A DNA stretch of 64,000 bases from Panicum virgatum (lineage: Eukaryota > Streptophyta > Magnoliopsida > Poales > Poaceae). Location of the stretch: positions 16,627,033 to 16,691,032 of the forward strand of contig NC_053153.1 in NCBI RefSeq assembly GCF_016808335.1, in the 5' to 3' direction. A program made the position numbers and the translations under genes. The stretch's first letter is position 1. Each line of letters begins with the position of its first letter. The notes beneath the pieces are model-generated. The model did not search any database. It saw only the letters and a list, made by a program, of their open reading frames with translations, and was not told where the DNA came from. Below, one piece after another: positions 1-10,572 of this stretch.

Positions 1-1610
1 ACGACTGCCTTATCGGACGGGACGTACGAGCTGATCCCGAAGTCTGACGGAGGTGATCTCGAAGCTCAAATAAACACTGCTGAACTAACTGAAGCCCCGG
101 ACCAAAGTTCGGAAGAGCCTAGAGCTGAAATAGTTAGCAACTACCGAGAAGGCAAGCCCCGGACATAACCTATATTTCAAATTATTATCATTTACTGTTA
201 TTATTTGTTTATGCATTTACAGTTCTTAGGAGTTGAATTGAAACCCTAGATGCATGATCCTAGGAACCCATGTACTGAACACTAGACCTGAGTTCGACTA
301 CTTGCTAAGCTTATAGGACCGGTAAAAGTGGAGTGATTGCCTGTCACTCGCGAGCTTTATAGGAATTGCTTGTTTACTTTCTGTTGTCAATATAAGGACG
401 ACGGACGGGGTTGTGTTCGATATCATAACCTTATGTGAGACCCCGTCTGTGTTGATGAACTTGCTAAGGTCGCGGTGTGTGGTAGCGGTGGTTAAGTTTT
501 TGAAAGTACTAGCCACATGCCGTAAATATGGTACGCGGCAAGCCTAGTAGCCGATTGGACCGGGGAGTGGATATACTTGACACTCTCTCTTAGAGATAGG
601 TTTTATTTTTATGTTGTGCAACACTACGACTTCGAGGGACAAGGGTGGACCGGGCACGGGTGGACCTTGGAGCCCTGTAGTCGGGGAGAGTGTTCCTATC
701 CACAAGCCGGAAAGAAAGGTCAACGGTTGTTTGGAAACGACCCGACGGTGTTCCAAACGTGTGTGTTAGGTTTGCCTTGCAAGGTTGAATTTCGATTCAG
801 AATCGTCCGCCTCTCACGATGAAATGAGACTGCTTGATCCCTTTGCCACACAGAGTAATAAGAGCAACAATATTATTTATCAATCTTGATGTTTGCTTAG
901 TTTTCTACCATGATTGGATAGTAGTTGCTTACATAGAATGGGTAATCAACTAGAATCTTGAAAGCTAAAACTTGAAAGTAAGGACATACTCTTTATTGCT
1001 TTTCAGCAAAAAGGAAAACCAGAGCCTCACAAAACCTGCATAGTCTAGCTAAAGTGGGTTAAATATACCCATTGGCGGTTAAGTCTTGCTGAGTATTAGA
1101 ATACTCAGTCTTGCTGTTGAAAACCTTTTCAGGTATGAGTTTTGAGGAGCAAATCGCTAGCCTGACCAACCCTTGCTCGTTGCCTCCTGGCTGGTCCGTA
1201 GAGTGGGATTCGTCTTCGGCCGGCAATGACCATGACGAGTGATATCTTGCTTGGGCTAGCTTGGTATACTTTTGCGACGTGTTGTAGCCATCGTTGTCTC
1301 TTTCCGCTGCTTTCAAACTCTGAAGTTAAAGTTATGGTTTGTATAACTGCTTTTTAAAGTTTGTACTTGTAATAATGTTTTAGAACTGGTTTGTAATCAT
1401 TTTATGCCTGTGTTGTAAACTTGTGGTTGTAATATCTCTGGACTCGCCTTCGTGCGGGGTATGCTTGTTCGATCCGAGAACCGGTGGTTGTATCGGGACG
1501 TTACCCGACAGACCAAAAATTGTTCCGTTTGAAGTGTGTTTGAGCTAGTGTTGCCTTTATGGTGACGCCCTGCGCACTTGAGCCGGAATAATTCAGGTGG
1601 TTCTGCCACA
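1..1610 (+). repeat. 5' LTR of outer Tekay-type element (window begins inside it)
   Basis: This is the right-hand 1.61 kb of a long LTR. It matches 22,130-23,739, the end of the same element's 3' LTR, with about seven single-base differences that I could find by eye. It ends in ctgccaca and is followed, after two bases, by a primer binding site. The first 151 bases and positions 1,133-1,242 are the two conserved exon-like segments described for the inner LTR at 7,648-8,876. The missing first 2.2 kb of the LTR must lie to the left of the window. Confidence 0.93.
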
Positions 1611-1612
1611 GC

Positions 1613-1624
1613 TGGTATCAGAGC
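1613..1624 (+). other. Primer binding site (tRNA-Met type), outer element
   Basis: The sequence tggtatcagagc lies two bases after the LTR end. It is the usual initiator tRNA-Met primer site of plant LTR retrotransposons. It fixes the element as plus-strand and the LTR border at 1,610. Confidence 0.93.
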
Positions 1625-1893
1625 TGCAAGCGTACACCAGGGGTGTTGGAACCTTGAAAACCATTTTTCCGTATAAAATTGGAACAATAAAGAATTTCGG
1701 AAAACTACGTTGGATTCGTTAAGAGTTGTGCATAGAACGTAAAGTCCTAGGGAATTTACGGGAATTACTAGGTGGCTGTTTATGTATGGTTATGTATCTG
1801 ACTTCCAGCACTTTACATTTTGTCAAACCATACTCACAAGCAACTCTTAATTCTTGTAACGACGCACCTACGTGAGGTAAGATGGTAAGGATC

Positions 1894-2149
1894 CTCAGTC
1901 AGCTGAGGGAGTCTGACCTTCCCGTCGGTGATGCGAGCCGAACGCTGCCCTCAAGCAGTGGCTTACTTGAGGTGCTTCCAATATATCGACGATTAGTTGA
2001 CTATATTGGAAGTAAAGTGTGCTCAGTCAGCTGAGGGAGTCTGACCTTCCCGTCGGCGATGCGAACCGAACGCTGCGCTCAAGCAGTGGCCTACTTGAGC
2101 TGCTGCCAATATACCGATCTCGGTCGACTATATTGGGAGTAAAGGAACT
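1894..2149 (+). repeat. Two tandem units of about 128 bp in the leader of the outer element
   Basis: Each unit starts ctcagtcagctgaggga, continues with a ccttcccgtcgg / gaaccgaacgctg block and ends in a tatattgg(a/g)agtaaa block. The second unit starts at 2,022. The same duplication with the same 128-bp spacing is in the inner element (9,528 and 9,656), so it predates the split of the two families. The position between primer site and gag suggests a leader function such as packaging or translation control, but that is inference. Confidence 0.85.
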
Positions 2150-2276
2150 CGTGAATACGCCATCAAGTAGCGTATGTTAACGTTGGCCATATGGCGGAAA
2201 TTGTATGGCTGCCGCCTCTATAGTGAGCGGTAATGTATGGGAACGCTTTCATGAGTGCTGGCATGAAAGGTTCATT

Positions 2277-2278
<2 letters not shown>

Positions 2279-2314
<36 letters not shown>
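2279..2314. repeat. (AT)n microsatellite, about 18 units
   Basis: A pure AT run between ttcattgg and gttctgtcaatc. The inner element has the same repeat at the same site (9,913-9,984), twice as long. Confidence 0.98.
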
Positions 2315-2317
<3 letters not shown>

Positions 2318-3158
2318 CTGTCAATCTTATGCAGGTACACTAACCACGATTCGATAAGATAAGAACGGTTAGAATGTATCGACTAGCTATATAGGGAGAG
2401 CCGTATCTATGTTATACCACCGTGCTAACCACGTAAGCCCAACATTAGTTGGCAATTGTTTATCTTGTGAGGACGGTCAGGACGTGCATACATATCTGGT
2501 TGATGTTTGATTGGTTCATAATATTTGAAGTTGCTACATGAGCTTTTTAAGGAATTTCTATTATGAATCCTTATAAGATAAGTGTTAGTGTGCTTAAAAC
2601 ATGAGTGAGTTAAATTTAGATTTTAGGAGCATGCTTGTTAAAATGCTTAGACTTTCTTGGTTGAAAAAGATAGTTTTGAGTCATGCCTTCATTCTAAGCC
2701 CCATCTTGTTGTTATAAGGATCTTTTCATTCCTTAGAATCTCAAATGATGAACTAGTACCACTTGGACTACCAGTTTGGAAGATCATAATCCTTTCTACT
2801 TGCCAAATATCTTCATTTGTGCATTTCTAGGCTGTTTGATGAATACTAAAAATATTGCAAATTTTGTAACATGGGTGCTCATCAAATTTTAGCCTATTGA
2901 ATCTGTGAGACTATATTTTTAGTCCAATCACTGCTATGATCGCTGTTGATTAACAGCGTAGCACAAGAACCCTGTCCATTCGATCGCCTAAGATATATCA
3001 AGAGATCTGCCTTTCTATTGTATCTGGGAAATACAAAATTATTTGGCCTAGTATGTGACCTGATCTACAGTTGATCATGTGGAAAGTTTTGTTCGGAAAC
3101 GTGTTCTCTAGCTGCTGTTAATTTTTTCCCTAGTTAATGAAAGAATTACGCATTGCAG

Positions 3159-3854
3159 ATGGTGCAAGGGACCCACAATGCTCCTGCAGGGTTGGAAAGT
3201 GCTTGTGTTAGCGGACAGCCACTACTGTCCAACTTGGCTGAACTCGTGGCTACTCAGACCAAACTACTCCAGCAACTTGCTCAGAGACAGCAAGAGATTT
3301 ATCAACTCCTACAGCAGCAACACCAGCTAGGGGGTGGCTATAATGTTCCCCAACCTCTGGTTGCGGAATATCCAGAGCTCAATGAAGGAATAAAGGAGAT
3401 GAGGGATGTTTACTTAGACTCCATAACGCCACCATCACGACCTCCGATGGAACTTAAGGCTCGCCAAGCAAAGCGTCGGACTCTCAAGCATGACCCAAGC
3501 GACATAGACTTGACTGGGTGGGAAATTACCTGCACGGACTTCATCCCACGTGGTGGTTCAGGCAAAATAAAACGTTGCTTCAATTGTGGGAATCCTAACC
3601 ACTTCGCTCGACATTGCTCCCAGCCTAGACGACCAAAACAGGGTCAAGATTCTGTGCAGAACAACAAAAATAAGGGCAAAAGACAGGCTAGTTTACAAGG
3701 AAGGGTTGGAGGCACCCCACTTGCCGATCTTCTAGAAGGTGCACCAGTTATGACGGGTATATTCTCTATTCTCAAACCGTCTAGCCCATACTTTGCATTT
3801 CAAAAGGGAAATCTCATTACCCTCCTTGCTCGTATAACTCTCCTTGAAAACTAA
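3159..3854 (+). pseudogene. Internally deleted gag fragment of outer Tekay-type element
   Basis: The frame opens at an ATG directly after attgcag, at the position where the inner gag begins. Its first part aligns with the inner gag N terminus (SNLAELVATQTKLLQQLAQ against [19 protein letters not shown]). It then lacks the capsid domain with its WWDNY and FRSHHIP motifs. It resumes at a CCHC zinc knuckle (CFNCGNPNHFARHC) and a basic stretch, and reaches the region just before protease (EGAPVMTGIFSI). After that it diverges and stops at 3,852-3,854 without the protease DSGA motif. The protein could bind nucleic acid through the knuckle but could not assemble a normal capsid. It is not a host gene. 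Confidence 0.85.
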
Positions 3855-4834
3855 AAAGAGTGGCAATCAAGAATACTAGAATAACACGCAGGATCATTAC
3901 TAGCATGGTTGTAGCATAGCCATTACTTAAACATGTGCATCATGGGGCTCAATTACAATTAACATCATATGCATCTGGGAAGGGTTTTGCGTTTATCACC
4001 TAACCCTCCGTCTTTCTTTCTAGCCATGCACATTATTTAGGTTGCTATATTTTTACCTTGTCATGTTGTCTGTCACTAACCAATGGTGCCGCGACAGGAT
4101 CTAGGGCCTCGTGTGTGCTGCAGCCATACGTTTGTGCCACTAGAAGCGAGCTGGTATCTTGGTACGTGTAAGCAATACCCCGACAATCCATTTTTCGCGA
4201 CCTGAATATTGTGTTAACTTGGGGTTTTGATTCGGCCAACAAAAACCGTGAGTTTTGGTATATCCTTCTGGGTCACTAACCAGCATTGCAATCATACATC
4301 TTGAGGATGCATCTTTCTCATGGTCATCGAGCATATGCATCTCGCATCATATTGTTTAATTTAATCAACAGTTTGAGCAAGAATGTCCTTGAGCAAAAAC
4401 TCACCTTGTTATCTTTTCAATTAGATTCACCACCAGGTTGAGACCTTGACTCTCCCAGAACTTAGGTACTCTCTTCTTTGCAAAATCCTACTGTATGTTA
4501 GTACTAGAATAATCCACCGGTCTTTTCCAGCCGACTTTGATGGTGATTGTGATCTCATGTTTTATCCACCGACTCTTGCTGCAAAGAATGAAATCCTGGA
4601 GCCTTTAGTGTGGAAAAACAATTGATTAGTTCACACAATCGCACAGTAATTCCTCTCGCTCATAATATCATACTTTGTTTCTTGAACTTTCTCTAAGTTC
4701 TCAATCCTTATCTACAAAAGATCATATCGTCAACATCAACCTTCTCTAGTGTGACTTAGTTCTGTTGGCTTTGATAGTTAGTCTACTCCTTTTCCCTTGA
4801 GAGTTTTTCGTTCGGAATCTCTGGACGAGATTCT
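3855..4834. other. Non-coding stretch of outer element, nothing recognised
   Basis: About 1 kb of AT-rich sequence without a long frame on either strand and without retroviral motifs. It replaces the pol region of the inner relative. I cannot say where it came from. Confidence 0.6.
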
Positions 4835-4851
4835 TTTTAAGGGGGGTAGGC
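4835..4851 (+). other. Polypurine tract of outer element
   Basis: The run ttttaaggggggtaggc lies immediately before the 3' LTR start tgtaacggcccggg. It corresponds to ttttagggggaaaggc at the inner element's 3' LTR. Confidence 0.85.
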
Positions 4852-5421
4852 TGTAACGGCCCGGGTTTTTAAATAGCCAATTTAGGGTAATTAGAACCAA
4901 ATCATGCATCATATGCTTGAATTGCTTGAAAAAGGATCTTTTTGTAAATATAAAAGGTTATTTGTGTAATTATGATTTTATGCAAGGTCCTTTATATAGT
5001 TAAATTGAATAGGGTGTGCAATTATTGCTTTTGTGGAGGGTGTTTTTGTAAAATTCAGTGCATTTATTGCATGGCAGCAAATTTTGCTTTTAAGTCTAAG
5101 TTTAAAGTGAAATTGCTTTGAAAAAGACAAAGTTCCTGGAATTCAAAATCCCTCTTATGTTTTAAAAGTTAGCTCTTGAATCTTTGATCAAATAAATTTT
5201 TGCACAACATCAAAGTTGTAGGTCTTAAAAAACTGAACAACTTTCATGTTGGGCACTTTTTCATTTGAGCTTTGGTTTAAAAGTTATTGCTTGTTTACAA
5301 ACTAGTCCCTGGAATTTTCTGAAATTGCAATTTGGCCCTTATCCTCTTTCTCCCACCCCCTGCTCTGTTCTCGCCGCCGCCCACCGACGGCACCGACGCC
5401 GGCGCCGTGGAGAGGCTTCCC
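4852..5421 (+). repeat. Outer element 3' LTR, first part, interrupted by the inner element
   Basis: It starts tgtaacggcccggg after the polypurine tract and runs 570 bp into a GC-rich stretch, where the inner element begins at 5,422. It continues at 20,483. The two parts add up to about 3.83 kb, equal to the inner LTRs. The last seven bases, gcttccc at 5,415-5,421, recur at 20,476-20,482 as the target duplication. Confidence 0.92.
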
Positions 5422-8400
5422 TGTAACACCCCGGGTGTTTGCACAGTAATTTAATTAGGTGTCTGCACAGTAATTGTGTTTGTTGATATGCATCTTGTGC
5501 TTGAAATACTTAAAAAGGACTTTTTTTGTAATTATGAAAGGTTATATGTGTAATTATGATTTTATGCAAGGTCCTTTATATAGTTATTTGTGTTTATAGC
5601 TTTTATGGAGGGTGTTTGTGCAAAATTTTAGTGCATTTAATGCATGGTAGTCATTTTTGCTTGTAAGTCTACATTTGAAGTGATTTTGCATTGAAAAAGA
5701 CAAATTTCCTAGAATTCAAAATCCCTTCAATGTTTTTAATTATAGCTCTTGAATCTTTGGTCAAATAATTTTTTGCACAACATCAAAGTTGTAGATCTTG
5801 GAAAATTGAACAACTTTCATGTTGGGCACTTTTCCATTTGAGCTTTAGTTTAAAAGTTATTGCTTGTTTACAGAGAGGTCCCTGGAACTTTTGGAAATTG
5901 CAAAATCGCCCTTATCCCCTTCTTCCCCTCCCTGCTCTGCTTCTCGTCGCCGGCCACCGACAGCGCCGCCCGCCGACGCCTTCCCGGCTTTCCCGGCCAT
6001 TACTCCGCCGTGCGCTGGCGCCCACGCGTCGCGGACGACCTCCTCCCCCTCCTGTTGCTTCGCGTTGGAGCCTCCCGGCCGAGCCACGCGCCCCCGCCGC
6101 ACCCAGAACCTTCCCGACGGCCGCCACCGCGACGTCGCCGTGGAGCGCCCCCTGCAGAGCCCGCCGTCCCCTTCTAGCGAGCGCCCGGGCCCTACAAATA
6201 CGCCAGAAACCAATTCCTACCGCCCTTTTTCGCTCTCCTCGCTCCCACACCGCAGAACACCGCCGCCGCCCCGCTGGAACGCCGGCGAGCTCACCCCGCC
6301 GCGGAGCCGCCACCACAAGCCCGCTCCACCCCAATAGCCCCCACCTTTAGTCGCGCCTCGACCTCGCGCAGCTCCCAGGCCGCTTCCCATCGCCCGAACC
6401 TCGCCGGAACTACCTCGCCGTCGCTTGCCTCCGCCGCCAGGCCGCCCTGCTCTGTCGAGCCGCCGCCTCCGAGCCCCTCCCCGCAACCCTAGATCACCTA
6501 GAGGTGCGCCGTGGACCTGTGCAGCTCACACACCTCTCTACCCTCGCCGCCGGTGAGCCCCTCGCCGGGAAATCGCCGGTCAACCGCCGCCCCCTCTCTC
6601 TGACCCGGCCCAGGGACCTCGGGGTGGAAGAAACAAAACTTCAGGGTGTTATTTGAATAGACCTAGACTCATGTGAATACTGCACTAAGGACTTGTTTGT
6701 AATAGTTTGCTGTGATCTTTGAAATTCAATATCAATTCATAGAAAATTCGTAAAATAGCAAATCTTGATGTTTTGGAATCCTCTTGAATAGATCTATGCA
6801 GTAGAACCATAATATGTTAGGCTTTAGTTGCAAGTTTTTGCTGTATAATTGGTTTTGTATCTCTAGGTAAATAAATACTAGATGTTTAGTCTTTTTCTTA
6901 TCTAATGCTTGAAAGCTGGTCTTGCTCTGAAATTTTTGTGGTAGTTTACTCATGTTACACTAGCTTTGCTATAAAAATTTCATGATCAGTTGTCTTGTGT
7001 AGCTTTTTCTTTGATTTAAACTTTGTTTAGTACACTTTATTTATGATAAATAGTTTCTGTTCTTGTTAAATCCTGAAAATATTCCTGAATGTTCATCTGG
7101 AATATCTTAACTTGTCCAGGAAGTTTGAGCATCAGTTAATTGCTAGATCAGGAGCTAAAAATAAGTCTTTCTAATCTTATGTCTGTTTTGTTTATTTTCT
7201 CAGAATTATTTATGTGTAGGACAAATCATGAAAAATTCACAATAGCTAGATCCTCACTGTGTAGATCTCCTGTTAAATTTTGAGCTTCTACTTTGCTATG
7301 TTTCAGTCTGTATAATTCAAGCTTGTGCTAGGTGTTGCCTGCATGAATGATTTGTTGTGATTAAATGACTACATGTCTTGGCATGATTTTTACAGGGTAG
7401 CTGAGTATGTTCATGTTCTGTTTAGTGTAATTTTGGTATAATTTATTTCTATTTGTACTTTGAGTTGTTGATTTATTTGTAAACCGTGACTTAATTGTAT
7501 AGGAAATCACCCCCACTTGTTTATGAAGTTAGTCAACTTCATTTGTGCTGTTGATCATGATGCCTTGTGTAGCTAAAATTGGTATTTAACTACTTTATAA
7601 ACGATTGCCCATGTTTGTTTATAATGTTGTTCTTGCATTACATATAGACACGACTGCCTTATCGGACGGGACGTACGAGCTGATCCCGGAATCTGACGGA
7701 GGTGATCTCGAAGCTCAAGTAAACACTGCGGAACTAACTGAAGCCCCGAACCAAAGTTCGGAAGAGCCTAGCGCTGAAATAGTTAGCAATTACCGAGAAG
7801 GCAAGCCCCGGACATAACCTATATTTCAAATTATTATCATTTACTGTTATTACTTACTTGCGCATTTACAGTTCTTAGGATTTGAATTGAAACCCTAGAT
7901 GCATGATCCTAGGAACCTATGTACTGAACACTAGACCTGAGTTCGACTATCTGCTAAGCTTATAGGACCGGTAAAAGTCGAGTGATTGCCTGTCACTCGC
8001 GAGCTTTGTAGGAATTGCCTGTTTACTTTTTGTTATCAATATAAGGACGACGGACGGGGTTGTGTTCGATATCATGATCTCATGTGAGACCCCGTCTGTG
8101 TTGATGAATTTGCTAAGGTCGCGGTGTGTGGTAGTGCTGGTTAAGTTTTTGAAAGTACTAGTCACATGCCGTAAATATGGTACGCGGCAAGCCTAGTAGC
8201 CGATTGGACCGGGGAGTGGATATACCTCCCACTCTCTCAGTAGGGATAGGTTTTATTATATGTTGCGCAACACTACGACTTCTAGGGACAAGGTTTGGCC
8301 TTGGAGCCCTGTAGTCGGGGAGAGTGGCACTATCCACAAGCCGGAAAGAAAGGTCAACGGTTGTTTGGGAATGACCCGACGGTATTCCAGACGTGTGTGC

Positions 8401-9244
8401 TAGGTTACCCTTGCAAGGTTGAATTTCGATTCAGAATCGTCCGCCTCTCACGATGAAATGAGACTGCTTGATCTCTTTGCCACACAGAGTAATAAGAGCA
8501 ACAATATTCTTATTAATCTTGATGTTTGCTTAGAAGTTCCACCATGATTGGATAGTAGATGCTTACATAGAATGGTTAATCAACTAGAATCTTGAAGCTA
8601 AAACTTGAAAGTAAGGACCTACTCTTTATTGCTTTTCAGCAAAGGAAAACCAGAGCCTTACAAAGCCTTGCATAGTCTAGCTAAGGTGGGCTACTTATAC
8701 CCGTTGTCGGTTAAGTCTTGCTGAGTATTAGAATACTCAGCCTTGCTGTTGAAAACCCTTTTTCAGGTATGACTTTTGAGGATCAGATCGCTAGCTTGAC
8801 CTATCCTTGCACATTGCCTCCTGGCTGGTCCGTAGAATGGGATACGTCTTCGGCCGGCAATGACTGTGACGAGTAATACCATGCTTGGGCTAGCTTGGTA
8901 TGCTTTTGCGACGTGTTGTAGTCATCGTGTCTCATCTTCCGCTGTTTAGACTCTGAACTTATAATCATAACTTGTATAACTGTTTTATTTAAGTTGGCCT
9001 TGTATTAATGTTTTTAACTGGTTTGTAATCATTACTATGCCTGTGTTATAAAAATTGTGGTTGTAATATCTCTGGACTCGCCTTCGTGCGGGGTATGCTT
9101 GTTCGATCCGATAATCGGTGGTTGTATCGGGACGTTACCCGACAGACCAAGAATTGTTCCGTTTGAAGTGCGTTTAAGCTAATGTTGCCTTTATGGTGAT
9201 GGTTTACGCACTTGAGCCAGGATAATTTAGGCGGTTCTGCCACA
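5422..9244 (+). repeat. Inner element 5' LTR (3,823 bp)
   Basis: It starts tgtaacaccccggg and ends ttctgccaca. Composition is sharply zoned: AT-rich to about 5,930, very GC- and CCG-rich to about 6,620, AT-rich to about 7,640, then mixed sequence with two exon-like segments. This resembles a plant promoter, a GC-rich first exon and an intron more than a usual LTR. The many overlapping GC-rich frames at 5,838-6,486 on both strands are composition effects. Confidence 0.95.
7648..8876 (+). CDS. Putative spliced small gene inside the inner 5' LTR (exons 7,648-7,800 and 8,767-8,876)
   Basis: Segment one begins after an acceptor-like catatag and encodes a conserved acidic stretch (SDGTYELI, SDGGDLEAQ, VSNYREG). 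It ends at gagaag followed by gcaagc, a good match to a GC-type donor. Segment two begins after tttcag, is in phase with the first across a 966-bp gap, and encodes 35 residues from an ATG (8,769) including TLPPGWSVEW, ending at a stop (8,874-8,876). The same two segments, sites and phase are in all four LTR copies here (1-151 with 1,133-1,242; 18,879-19,031 with 19,998-20,107; 22,128-22,280 with 23,262-23,371). The two families differ in residues but not in length. Unspliced, the first segment reads on for five codons to a stop. Function is unknown and the splicing is inferred. Confidence 0.45.
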
Positions 9245-9246
9245 GC

Positions 9247-9258
9247 TGGCATCAGAGC
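9247..9258 (+). other. Primer binding site, inner element
   Basis: The sequence tggcatcagagc lies two bases after the 5' LTR. It is the tRNA-Met site with one change (c for t) from the usual tggtatcagagc seen in the outer element. Confidence 0.92.
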
Positions 9259-9527
9259 TACAAGCATATACCAGAGGTGTTGGAATCTTAAAAATCGCTT
9301 TCCGTATAAAATTGGAACAACAGGGTATTTCGAAAAGCTACGTTGGATTCGTTAAGGGTTGTGCTTAGAACGTAAAGCCCTAGGGAATTTATGGGAATTA
9401 CTAGGTGGTTATTTATGTATGGTTTTATTATCTGACTTCCAGCACTTTATATTTTGTCAAACCATACTCACAAGCAACTCTTAATTCTTGTAACGACGCA
9501 CCTACGTGAGGTAAGATGGTAAGGATC

Positions 9528-9783
9528 CTCAGTCAGCTGAGAGAGTCTGACCTTCCCGTCGGTGATGCGAGCCGAACGCTGCCCTCAAGCAGTGGCTTAC
9601 TTGAGGTGCTTCCAATATACCGACTATTAGTTGACTATGTTGGAAGTAAAGTGTGCTCAGTCAGCTGAGGGAGTCTGACCTTCCCGTCGGCGATGCGAAC
9701 CGAACGCTGTGCTCAAGCAGTGGCCTACTTGAGCTGCTGCCAATATATCGATCTCGGTCGACTATATTGGGAGTAAAGGAACT
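9528..9783 (+). repeat. Two tandem units of about 128 bp in the inner leader
   Basis: This is the counterpart of 1,894-2,149, with units starting at 9,528 and 9,656 and the same internal blocks. Confidence 0.85.
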
Positions 9784-9910
9784 TGTGAATACGCTTCTGG
9801 GTAGCGTATGTTAACGTTGGCCATAAGGCGGAAATTGTATGGCTGCCGCTTCTATAGTGAGCGGTAATGTTTGGGAACGCTTTCATGAGTGCTGGCATGA
9901 AAGGTTCATT

Positions 9911-9912
<2 letters not shown>

Positions 9913-9984
<72 letters not shown>
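9913..9984. repeat. (AT)36 microsatellite
   Basis: Seventy-two bases of pure AT at the same leader position as the shorter run at 2,279. Apparent Ile-Tyr repeat frames on both strands here are artefacts. Confidence 0.98.
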
Positions 9985-9987
<3 letters not shown>

Positions 9988-10572
9988 CTGTCAATCTTAT
10001 GCAGGTACACTAACCACGATTCGATAAGATAAGAACGGTTAGAATGTATCGACTAGTTATATAGGGAGAGCCGTATTTATGTATACCACCGTGCTAACCA
10101 CGTAAGCCCAACCATAGTTGGCAATTGTCTATCTTGTGAGGACGGTCAGGACGTGCATGCATATTTGGTTGATGTTTGATTGGTTCATAATAGTTGAAGT
10201 TGCTACATGAGCTTGTTCAGGAATTTCTAGTATGAATCCTTATAAGATAAGTGTTAGTGTGCTTAAAACATGAGTGAGTGAAACTCTGATTTTAGTAGCA
10301 TGTTTGTAAAATGCTTAGGTTTCCTTAGATGAAAAATATGGTTTCGAGTCATGCCTTCCTCCTAAGCCCCATCTTGTTGTTATAAGGATCTTTTCATTCC
10401 TTAGAATCTCAAATGATGAACCAGTACCAATTGTGGTTTATTATTCTTTGAGTTGGAATCATATCATCTTGTGAATTAGAATCACATTTGTTTTACCGCA
10501 GTCTTCTTAAAGCTTTATTTGAGAAGTCTTGAGATAATTGCATTACTCACATTTGAATCCTTTTTGATTCAG

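Larger units (their letters stand above)
1611..4851 (+). mobile_element. Internal region of outer Tekay-type element, a deletion derivative
   Basis: Between the primer site and the polypurine tract there are only 3.2 kb, against 7.4 kb in the inner element. There is no reverse transcriptase, RNase H or integrase. A single gag-derived ORF (3,159-3,854) survives. The extra ORF that the inner element carries before gag is absent: the region around 2,750-2,790 joins directly the sequences that flank that module at about 10,430 and 11,650. From 3,855 to about 4,795 I see no coding sequence and no match to pol. The last 40 bases again resemble the inner element. It would depend on a relative for mobility. 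Confidence 0.85.

Noticed and set aside
298..822. Short frames on both strands of the LTR (also at 7,947, 19,178 and 22,427)
   Set aside because: They recur because the LTR is repeated. Unlike 7,648-8,876 they have no splice context, and overlapping frames on the two strands are equally open.
1894..2149. Spaced repeats considered as a CRISPR or satellite array
   Set aside because: Only two units of 128 bp, in the leader of a plant retrotransposon, and the same in a second element.
5838..6486. Long GC-rich frames on both strands of the inner 5' LTR (repeated at 17,070-17,723)
   Set aside because: They overlap in all phases, consist of Pro, Arg, Ala and Ser, and change by frameshift between the two LTR copies. 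Composition explains them.
9725..10027. Frames encoding Ile-Tyr repeats on both strands
   Set aside because: They are translations of the (AT)36 microsatellite.
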